Origin: Colocasia esculenta
Lineage: Eukaryota > Streptophyta > Magnoliopsida > Alismatales > Araceae
Reading direction: 5' to 3'
Assembly: GCA_014218235.1 (NCBI GenBank)
Contig: JACBKR010000781.1
Span: 1,579,001 to 1,643,000, forward strand
DNA: 64,000 nt
Shown here: piece by piece, positions 56,010 through 64,000 of the stretch
Numbering within the stretch: the stretch's first letter is position 1
Layout of the letters: each line of letters begins with the position of its first letter
Made by a program: the position numbers and the translations under genes
Notes under the pieces: generated by a model
The model's database searches: none
What the model was told of the DNA's origin: nothing
What the model saw: only the letters and a program-made list of their open reading frames with translations

Positions 56010-56609
56010 TGATACCGGTCATCATCAGCCGACGAATTGGGTCGACGAGATCAAGGATCGGCCATAACGACGGGCCGACGATAAAATTGTCGGGAATCGT
56101 CGGCACCGGTTAGTCCATCGCTGCCGAGAACTAAGTTCAAATTACGCATTATGTCCGGGCGTCCCCAGCTGGCGCCAGGTCACACTTGCCCTAGGTACAG
56201 ACGAGCCCCGTAAATCGCGACCCCCAGCTGGCCCGCACCCGCTTTAGGCAAGCGGCTGTCTAGGCGAGACTCTCCGTGCCCAGCTGGTGCGGACTCCCTA
56301 GTTAGCGCCCCTGCCTCACGGAGGCTCGTCCGCCACCTTCCTCTTCTGTCCAAAGGATCAAGCTCTTATAAAAGAGACAGAGACCCACAAGGAAAAGGTA
56401 CGCTATTCGTAGCACAAAACTCTCACTCAATTCTCCTCTCTTGACAACATTCACTAACTTGATCGTCGGAGTGTCCGACCACCGTGGAGTCTCGGTGGTT
56501 CTTTGCAGGTCGGCTTCTCCTCTTCGACGACAGCGCGACGCGGCCAATCCCTTGGGGCCCACCCAGCTCGGCTCGGGCCGACGATCCTTGTTGGCTTTTT
56601 CCAGCAACA
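56010..56609 (+). repeat. B-type 3' LTR (600 bp)
   Basis: TGATACCGG to CCAGCAACA, followed by the target duplication CATAG. TATA box TATAAAAG at 56367-56374. Its first 193 bp and last 275 bp or so are both present at the 5' side of the element, the latter inverted. The middle of about 130 bp is absent there. Confidence 0.94.
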
Positions 56610-56614
56610 CATAG

Positions 56615-57225
56615 TATAAGGTGTCTCAAATTAATATAAGTGCAAGAGAAAAGTAAGACTTCATGTACCATGGGGGGATACAGTAGAGACCATTCTCACT
56701 CTAATGCTACCCGTGCAAGGAAGGCCACTCTTCACGAACTATTCTCCACTCCGAAAAAGATATTAAGACATTATATGAGAATGTGGATGAAAAAGTGAAT
56801 AAGATTTTAATCATTTTTTTCTTTCTCTATTTTTTTTAAACAAAAAAAGTGAAAATCAACTTCTTAAAAAAATAAATTTTAAAATAGAGGAGAGAGATAG
56901 AGATGAGAAAATATTTATTATATCTTAATTTATGGATTTTAAATTTTATCATAATGACATTATTTTAACTCACTCCCAAACGATCAAAGTCTCTTAAGTT
57001 GTCAAAGTAGTGTAATAACAACACACTTGTAAAAAAAAAAAAAAAAGAAATAACAACACACTATAATATTACATAACAACTGCTAAATTAAATTAAATCA
57101 CACGGACAGCAACAACTATACTAGAATAGACAGAGTAACGTACCGGTCCAATCTACTGTTTTTTTTTTGTTGAACCCGGTCCAATCTACCGTGATAATGA
57201 GGTAACACACGCCCATATTAATTCG
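56615..57225. other. Intergenic stretch before the kinase pseudogene
   Basis: AT-rich, no gene. Contains the duplicated CCGGTCCAATCTAC with poly-T between the copies (separate entry). Confidence 0.5.
57143..57189. repeat. 14-bp direct repeats around a poly-T tract
   Basis: CCGGTCCAATCTAC at 57143-57156 and 57176-57189, separated by TGTTTTTTTTTTGTTGAAC. This looks like a target duplication around an almost completely truncated poly(A) retroelement in reverse orientation. Confidence 0.65.
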
Positions 57226-58930
57226 GTGTTGGGTTTTTTTTGGATAGTGTGCATTAAATATTTTTCTATTTTTAATTTAGGTGTTGGGTCTTTCTTGTGT
57301 AGCGAGGATAAGACCAGTTTTTACAGCCGAGAGAGTCTCTGCTGTTTCACATCTGCCCAGCGCAATGGGATTCTGCATCGAGATTGCAAACTTAAAACTA
57401 TTCTGATACATGCTGACAGCCGTGCGAGGGCCAAGATCATACACCTAATTAGACTCGTTGATTGGTATCCACGACTATTTTTATCCATTTATGCGACGTC
57501 TTCAAAGTGATTTTTTTTAAACAGTAAAAGGCCTTCCTTGATTTCATACACTACGGGATACAAGAGTAACATGGCACACCATCTTGAATCGGGAGTAGAC
57601 AGCGTACATCATCGTAGGAAGCCCATCAACTGTCTTTACACAAGGAAGAGAGTCTCAACCCAAAGAAAAATAGACCCACGATTCAAGAGATGACAGATAA
57701 ACATACGACGTCGACGACTAGTGAACGAGAGGAAATACATCTATGGACCGACTGAGAAGGGGGAGGCATAAGGGCACAGACGATAACGTCAATAAAATTG
57801 TCATGTAGTAGAAGTCGGATGTCGCACATGACTGTAAGAGTAGTTCGTCGGCAAACGTTAGTAGAGATTCGACAAGAGGATGTAATCTCACAATTATTAT
57901 GACCATTGCGAGGGGAGCTCGACATTATCGGATTGATAAGAAGCGTAAAACCACAGTTGCGGACCTTGAATTGGGGTTTGTGAGGGCTAGCACGTCGAAG
58001 ACGCCGTCAAATCATAGGGGAGGAGCGGAAATGACTAGCACTGTCGTCAATAAAGACAAACCTACACAATAAAAATAGATATAGAAACAAAGAGAACACC
58101 TTTGATACTAAGCCGCAGCTGACAACTTCGACTGGAAGGGCCACCTCCCTAACAATGTTGGAGTGTGCTGCCTGAGAGAGGGGGAACAAAATGCCTACAA
58201 GTAAGAGACCAACTCTCAAACTAAAAGAGAACGATCTTGCAGTCGAAGACGGAGATGATGGCGGAGCGAGCGGGCTTCTCTAGGTCACAAAAAAACCTCC
58301 TCCCTGACGACGCAAACACGACAAGGAAGCCTTGGAAGTTTGGACTCACGAACCCTCTAGAGCGGAACCTGAAAAACTCTCTAGTGTTACACCATTATGC
58401 TCACTAACTTTGTACTTGCAAAGGAGATTGATGAGTCGAACCATTCAAACGCATTGCCCCCGAAATTGAACTCTCCAAGGGGTAAAATAAAGGATGCCGA
58501 TTGGTGTGGTCTTCGAATCCTCTTGTTTGAAGTGGTAACCGGGCAGGTGCTCCAATTTCTCTCTCTCAGAACCAGTCACATGAATCACTCTATATGAAAT
58601 TAATCGCTGTGAAGTTGTTTTCTGTATATTCTTTCCTCAGCCGACTTCCACACATTCAAATAGGCGTGTGGTGTTGCAGCATTGGTTCAGTTGTCCATGG
58701 TCTTTTAAGATCCCTTTTCTGCAATTCTGGCATATCTTCTTGTTATTAATAACTTCTCGGGAAAAAAAAAACCTACAAAAGGGCTTGGCAGTGGGCAGAA
58801 TGGAGGGGATCTAGTGAAAATGCATAGATGCTTCAAGCAGATCAACCCAAAAAAAAAAAAAAAAAATGGAGGCAAGAGAAGTGAAGCCTAAGTTCAAACG
58901 AGAAGTGGAGGGGCGGGTCCCCTCGTTCCG
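57226..58930 (+). pseudogene. Unprocessed S6 kinase pseudogene (exons 3-6)
   Basis: Matches the S6K gene including its introns. The exon 3 relic (about 57303-57425) has HRDC for HRDLKPEN and ILIHADS. The exon 4 relic (58395-58545) reads MLTNFVLAKEIDESN, so DFG is lost; CGTTEYMAPE is largely gone but DADW and the VTGQ donor side remain. A scrap of exon 5 follows near 58640. The exon 6 relic (about 58770-58920) has an A run replacing part of the coding sequence before MEARE. Frameshifts and lost catalytic residues rule out a kinase. Intron sequence shows it is a segmental duplicate, not a retrocopy. The copy of intron 3 contains an 870-bp insertion. Confidence 0.88.
57508..58380 (-). mobile_element. 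Insertion in the pseudogene intron, possibly LINE-like
   Basis: Interrupts the intron between the exon 3 and exon 4 relics: intron sequence stops near GACGTCTTCAAAGTGA and resumes at TAGTGTTACACC. The left end is a poly-T tract followed by AAACAGTAAAAGGCC, which on the minus strand looks like the 3' end and poly(A) tail of a LINE. No reverse transcriptase motif found, so the class is uncertain. Confidence 0.4.
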
Positions 58931-59336
58931 GCGGCTACCCATTCTCCCTACTAGTGCGCTAAGCTGGATCTCTCTTTCTGGCCAGTGCCATGGAGATATC
59001 CACGTGACTACCTACTATAATTGGAGAAATATTTATTGTCCGATCTAATTATTGATAATAAAATTTAGTTGGATTACTTACCAAATAATGTTATTGACTA
59101 AAAATCTTATCAGATCTTTCTTTGGCTCTCTTCCTTAATCAACAAAATTGTTCGGTAAATAATCTATCTAGATTTTGTTGTCAATCCTGTTCGACAACAA
59201 ATTTTTCTCCTATAAGTGATAAGCTAGTGGAGAGATTCCAAGTTAAAGGATAAATTAGTCATTTCTATCACTTAATTCATCCATAGTCGAGCTCAGTTGA
59301 CGGAACCTAATAATAAAGCTATACGTGATGCAATAC
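58931..59336. other. Intergenic stretch
   Basis: AT-rich, no gene seen. Confidence 0.4.
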
Positions 59337-60066
59337 CACTACAAGAAAAGGGACTATTAGGGACGGAGTATTTGCGACGGCTCAAAAAAATCGTCCCAAA
59401 AAAACTTTTTTGCGACGGTTTTAGCACCGGCTAACGGAAGCCGTATCCATTAAAAAAAAAGTCGTCTAAAAAAAGAGTAGTTGCGACGGCTGTCAAATAA
59501 CCGTCTCCAAAACTGTGACATTCGCGACGCCTTCGGGAAGCCGTCTCCGTTAAGAAAATTATTAGCGACGGTTAATGATGTAAACGTCGCTAACAAAATT
59601 TATTAAAGACGAGTACACAAGCCATTGCGAAAAACATTATTGGAGACGGTGACCGTAATTCCCAATAAAGGTTATTAGCGACGGCTAACTGAGCCGTCTT
59701 TAATACGTTTGGTAGCGACGAATAATTTTCTCGTCGCTAGTAACAAATATTGGAGACGGCTCTAGCTGTCTCCGATAATCAATTATTAGAGACACTTACT
59801 AAAACTTGTCCCTAATATTAATATTAGTGATGGCTACTGTATCTGTCGCTAATGATTTTATTAAAGATGGTTTTAACCGTCGCAAATAAATGATTATTAG
59901 AGACGACTTTCGATAGTTGTCCTTAATAAGAGCATTAGCAACGGCTATAACCGTCGCCGATAGTTGGTATTAGCGACGGTTGTATTTGTCGCCAAAGTAT
60001 AATAACGACAGCTATGGCCGTCGCCATTAGCTAATGGCGACGGTTTATAGCCGTCGCCAATAATAT
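59337..60066. mobile_element. CACTA (En/Spm-type) transposon left end
   Basis: Begins CACTACAAGAAAAGGG, the standard CACTA terminus. Then follow some 700 bp of GCGACGG/CCGTCGC motifs in both orientations, 20 or more copies, the typical subterminal transposase-binding array. No matching right end (TTTTCTTGTAGTG) is visible before the window ends, so the element is truncated, has a remote end, or encloses the following genes. Confidence 0.75.
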
Positions 60067-60184
60067 AATTTTTTAAAAAATGTTAAAAATGGTTTACGTA
60101 TATATATTTTTGTAAAGTATGGTAATGTATGTTAAATTAAAAGGAGAAAAATAAAAGTAAAAAAATATTTTGAGAAGTATGTTA

Positions 60185-60480
60185 ATTACCCTGAGGTACC
60201 TAGGGTAACCCATGGTGGTAAGTCTACCCCATGGGGTAGAGGGGTAACTTTTTTCTTAATTTGAAAAAATTATCATAAAATTTTAAATATTATTCGATTA
60301 TATTTTTCTCATTTTTTTATTTTTTCACATGAAAATAAGTGGAGTCAAAGATGATAGTTGACCCAAAAAAATGAGTACCCATCTCCATCTCAAAAGTAGC
60401 ATCGAATAAATGGAGTTAAAGTACCCTGAGTTAAGGGTCTAACCACCAAAGTACGACACTAGTATGTCCCGTGAGTTTGA
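60185..60480. repeat. Repeat with GGGTAACC/GGGGTA words
   Basis: Similar words and layout to 31005-31440 (GGTACC, GGGGTAGAGGGGTAAC, AAATAAGTGGA). Likely a decayed small element. Confidence 0.35.
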
Positions 60481-61645
60481 CGTATTGCTGCTGCTCCATC
60501 TTCGGATTGGACAACACACTGTCTCGTTGTTCTCGCCGCGTTGTTTGAAGGATCGGATCAATGCTGGTCGATCTATTTAGCAAGGTTTCTTCCACGTAGA
60601 TCGTCGTTCTTCATGAAGCGTGGATTGTTGCCGGAGCCATCTTCCCATTCCAGGGCGTCATCTTCCAGTTCTTCCAATCAACCCCACTACAGGTAGGTGC
60701 ATATATATAGATCAACATCTTCGTATAGATGGTCGCTGATGAAATTTGTTGTCCGTTTTTCTATTCCCCCTTCTTCCACCTGATGTTTCTGATCGTCATC
60801 TATTTTTGGGGTTTATAGGATTCATCCTTAGAAAGTTGCTTGCTACTGCATGGGAAGTAAATGTTTGTGCTTCATTTACATGAAAAAACATGGCATGAAC
60901 ATAACAAATGGGCCAACATCTTTTCCCTAGCTTCTCTATTTCTTCCCTCAACCACTCTGGTTCGAAGAAAATGGAATTGATGTTACAAAAGATAGATTTT
61001 TTCATGTTTCTTACTTTTTCATTTCTTCCCTGCACACCACTGTTTGTTCCCTCAAGACTGTTGAATTCCCAGCATTGTCCTTTCCTGGCAACGTTGGCAT
61101 ACAAAACTATTCACTCCTCATAAGGGTTGTCATGCATTTTTTAGTATCCCTTCTCATTACAGAGACCCAATGAGGCTCAGCAACAGTGCTGATGCAGATT
61201 ATGTTAACATCTACTTGCAGCTTGACTGATTCATTCCATATACAATCAAATGCAGTGTAACATATTTTGTTATGAATTAGATTTCCAATGTTAAGGTCTC
61301 ATTGAGTGTGTAGTCTTTAGAGGAAATGCCATTCATCTGCTGTGATAACAAATTGAAAAGTGTACAGTAGGAGGCAATATTGTTTCTTCAGTACAATCTA
61401 TACTTTCCTGGGATAAGTTACTCTATATGGTCCCTCACTCATGTGGTTCACTACTTTGAATAAAAAAAATTTGTAGAAAGATGTATCATGTATAGCAGCG
61501 AGAAACTTTTTTTTTCATAAGATTACTTTCACTAGTTTGTCCATTGCAGTTAGACCGATATATTTTCGTAGGCATAAAATTGATCGAAAGTCTTTTTTTT
61601 TGTAGCTTGTCCCAACCAGATCGTAAGAAGCGTCGTATCGACAAC
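60481..61645. other. Leader or intron region before the Myb-like gene
   Basis: No coding exon supported. A pyrimidine-rich tract and TGTAG acceptor precede an exon at 61606-61658. Confidence 0.4.
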
Positions 61646-62947
61646 ATGTCAGCAACAGGTTATTGTCCTAGAACTCTTGCCCTTATAAATAGTCATCCTA
61701 AGCAATTCGTCTTCATTGTACAAGATGTGTAAGCAAGAATTCATAAAAATATAGGATGTTCCTCTACTATTTATTATGGTTATTGCATCCTACACAAGTC
61801 TATTTCTCACCATATTCCCTTCCTTTCGGAACCAAAAACTCTAGATAAAGTGCAACGCGCATCAGCGATAGAAGGGCATGGGAGGAAACCCCGCTCTTCG
61901 AACTGGGATGCTCAAATGGATGGAATCCTGATTGATGTAATGTTGAAAGAACAACAACGAATCAATTCTCCTAGAGTAAATTTCAACACACACAGTTGGA
62001 CTTTATTGTCCTCTGCATTCAATTCTGCATCGGGTTACTCCTTAACTAGTGATCAAGTGAAGGATCACCGGAGAGTACTGAAGACAAAATATAAGTTGTA
62101 CGTGTAGTTGTTGAAGTTAAGTGGTTGGGGGTGGGATCCAATTAACAACATACCAATACCTGGGTATGATGGGGAATGGGAAGAGGTTATTAAGGTAACG
62201 ATATTTTAATTCCCGTTTAGTACTATCTATTTTATTATAGTGGTTTAATCAGACCGCACTAACTTATGTCAACTGTTTTCTTATTAGGTTAATCCCAAAT
62301 GCTCACAAATTTGTCGAAGATCTTTCCCTTGTTAAAATGACATGTACATTCTTTGTAACCAAAATATTGCCATTGGAGAGCAAGCCGAACACATCAGCCG
62401 TAGACATACATGGCGAAAAAGTAATGTCAATGCAACACCTAGCATAGACAACAACGTCAATGAGTACTCTAATGAACCTGTCATGCACATGTCTGTTGGC
62501 CAAGAAACTGAACCGACTGCAGGCCATTTCACTCCAACATCAATGAACAACACTCCCACATCAATGAACAACATGTTAAGCAGCTCTCCGAAGAGAAAGT
62601 CCACATCAATTGGCAACAAAGGACGTGGCAAAAAGAAAGTGCATGATGCTTTACATGATCTTGTTGACGTAACCCGCGAAAGGAATGCGCTCATAATGAA
62701 CTTGATCGGCGATCGTGGGTCACGCCAACAAAGTGAGAGTTCGTCCCAGCGGAGGCCGGACGCGGAGGTTGTTCCTAGCATTGCAGAATGCTTAAGGGAT
62801 TTAGAGGGCATTCCCAATCTCCCTTATAATGTTTTCCTCAAGTCCATGAACATCTTCACCGAGCCAAAGTTCAGATCCCTTTTCTCTACAATGGCCGACA
62901 AGCACAAGGTTGAATGGCTGAAGATGATGACCGCCGATAAGCCATGA
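61646..62947 (+). pseudogene. Myb/SANT-like protein of a PIF/Harbinger-type element
   Basis: Exons 61606-61658 (ATG 61646), 61851-62194 and 62288-62947 join in frame (MSATVQRASAIEGHGRKPRS). The Myb/SANT-like domain follows: NWDAQMDGILIDVMLKEQQR, SWTLLSSAFNSASGYSLTSD and VKDHRRVLKTKYK, then LSGWGWDPINNIPIPGYDGE. The C-terminal half has a basic KRKSTSIGNKGRGKKKV patch and a helical end (AECLRDLEGIPNLPYNVFLK). Such proteins partner PIF/Harbinger transposases in DNA binding. Two in-frame stops, TAG at 62105-62107 and TAA at 62333-62335, break it. Each differs by one base from a sense codon, so the copy is recently dead. Confidence 0.75.
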
Positions 62948-63172
62948 CAAAGTGACACGTGTTCCTCGTTGTTGTGGCATACTTAGAGTTTAACTGTTTT
63001 TCAGTTTAGGCTTATGTGTAGTGCTTTCTTTCATTTCTATGTTTTTCAGTTCATGTCACTCTATTTCACTATGTACTTCTCTTTTCATGTAATGTATCAA
63101 AATTCGTTAACCATATTTATGTGTAATATTCAGTTTACCATCAATGGACTTGCTGGTTACTAAAACAAGATA

Positions 63173-63538
63173 ATGGGTAAGTACATGTGCTACGTTGTGT
63201 GGGTTGGACGTCATCCGGGAACTGATTATTCTTGGGATGAGTGTTTGGTTGAAGTCAACGGATTTGCATGGGCACGATATAAGGGCTTCTACTCAATTGA
63301 GGAAGTAGAAGCTGCATTCCATGTTTACTTTAGGGTTCACCCATGTCATGTCAATCAAAAGTATATAGCATTTGCATCCACCAGCTACCCCTCCCACAGT
63401 GTCGGGAATGCAACCCAAACGTATGTGCCGAAGCTGCCATTCTTCAACTTCCTAATCTTAGGCTTATTGATTCTTGTTATTCTCCAAATGGCCATCATTG
63501 TTGTAGGCCTGTTTATTGTGATTATGGTCCATCATTAG
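63173..63538 (+). CDS. RNase H1 N-terminal / viroplasmin-like domain protein
   Basis: 121 aa from ATG 63173. Residues 4-55 fit the small RNase H1 N-terminal (hybrid-binding) fold: YVVWVGRHPGTDYSWDECLV, then EVNGFAWARYKGFYSIEEVE and AAF. This domain binds RNA/DNA hybrids or dsRNA in RNase H1 and occurs in caulimovirus viroplasmin and in many plant transposon proteins. The C-terminal part is very hydrophobic (FFNFLILGLLILVILQMAII), which could be a membrane segment or the result of a frameshift, since another frame is also open there. It lies between the Myb-like gene and the transposase in the same orientation. Confidence 0.6.
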   Translation: MGKYMCYVVWVGRHPGTDYSWDECLVEVNGFAWARYKGFYSIEEVEAAFHVYFRVHPCHVNQKYIAFASTSYPSHSVGNATQTYVPKLPFFNFLILGLLILVILQMAIIVVGLFIVIMVHH

Positions 63539-63699
63539 CCACATAGCATTTGAAGTTTTTTATTAAAAGGAACATGTACCATCTTTCATTATGCATGCTT
63601 TAGAATGTGATGATTGAAATTATGGAAGAACATTAAGACCTTCATCATTGTCGTGTAATCGTAGTACTTTTCAAATTTTCTTTGTTTGCATGCGTACAG

Positions 63700-64000
63700 A
63701 ACGGAACCTGATCTTCAATATATTGCAAGAAGATGAAGAAATATTCACTGCAGTACTGAATGTAGTGATAGAGGAAGTGCAAGAAGAAGTACAGCCAACC
63801 ATACCAAGGCGAAGGATGAATTCATCAACACACACAGGCGCAATTTGGGTGCAAAACGTTTTGAACGGCCATGAGAGAAGATGTCTTAATGTCTTTAGAT
63901 TGCATCCTAATATGTTCATTAGTTTAGTTGACATTTTGGTGAGTAAGAGCCTATTAAAAGACTCTCGACATGTTAGTGCCAATGAACAACTGACGATGTT
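63700..64000 (+). CDS. PIF/Harbinger-like transposase, N-terminal part, runs off the window
   Basis: After a TACAG acceptor at 63695-63699 the frame stays open to the window end. An acidic stretch (EEVQEEVQ) is followed by the helical N-terminal domain of plant Harbinger transposases: WVQNVLNGHERRCLNVFRLH, MFISLVDILVSKSLLKDSRH, VSANEQLTM. The DDE nuclease domain (DDE_Tnp_4) should follow beyond 64000. No start codon assigned; an upstream exon is likely. Together with the Myb-like gene this is the usual two-gene set of such elements. Confidence 0.75.

Larger units (their letters stand above)
39548..56609 (+). mobile_element. Composite Ty3/Gypsy (Tat-like) retrotransposon of two subfamilies
   Basis: A single 5-bp duplication CATAG (39543-39547, 56610-56614) flanks the entire block, which begins TGATACCGG and ends CCAGCAACA like one element. 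In order it contains: a rearranged B-type LTR piece, an A-type LTR end and primer site, A gag-pol (interrupted by a solo LTR), an A minisatellite and truncated antisense ORF, a second pol tail of B type, a B minisatellite, two antisense ORFs and a B-type 3' LTR. Pol order (protease, RT, RNase H, integrase) is Gypsy; no chromodomain is seen. The antisense ORFs between pol and 3' LTR are typical of the Tat group. Confidence 0.88.

Noticed and set aside
59337..60066. Structured noncoding RNA gene from the many inverted GCGACGG motifs
   Set aside because: The CACTACAAGAAAA terminus explains the array as a transposon subterminal region.

Overview
This is nuclear DNA from a flowering plant. The evidence is spliced plant-type genes, a plant ribosomal-protein S6 kinase, plant Copia and Ty3/Gypsy (Tat-like) retrotransposons, and hAT, CACTA and PIF/Harbinger DNA transposons. 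The repeat style and GC-rich first exons suggest a monocot, but I cannot name the species. No bacterial operons, CRISPR arrays, rRNA or tRNA genes were recognised.

Two host genes can be assembled from exons. On the minus strand, 4102-7598 encodes a conserved two-pass plant membrane protein in three exons. On the plus strand, 15919-27673 encodes an S6-type AGC kinase in six exons, 467 aa, with all catalytic motifs. Its first intron (16555-26529, about 10 kb) is swollen by a degenerate Copia element (17922-25399), itself hit by three non-autonomous hAT-type elements with 8-bp target duplications. A decayed unprocessed copy of the same kinase lies at 57226-58930. A possible 5' end of another gene (38080-39377) lies just upstream of the large Gypsy insertion.

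Region by region: 1-1150 minisatellites and a CT repeat; 1151-4101 AT-rich with nothing coding; 4102-7598 membrane protein gene; 8700-14200 two decayed Gypsy fragments in opposite orientation with GC-rich palindromic repeats between them; 15919-27673 S6K; 28190-38000 a bed of hAT-type elements, several nested, plus a foldback element and a very G-rich tract; 39548-56609 a composite Ty3/Gypsy element; 56615-58930 kinase pseudogene; 59337-64000 a CACTA end followed by a PIF/Harbinger-like gene set (Myb/SANT-like, RNase H1 N-terminal-like, transposase start) that runs off the window.

The most unusual object is the Gypsy composite. One 5-bp target duplication (CATAG) flanks the whole 17 kb, yet it contains parts of two related subfamilies (A and B). 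Its 5' LTR has its 3' half inverted at a 7-bp microhomology. A-type gag-pol is followed by a second B-type pol tail, antisense ORFs and a B-type 3' LTR. The surviving 5' LTR pieces are about 99% identical to the 3' LTR, so the rearranged form looks recent and may have formed during reverse transcription. A 3.5-kb solo LTR later landed inside its RNase H region.
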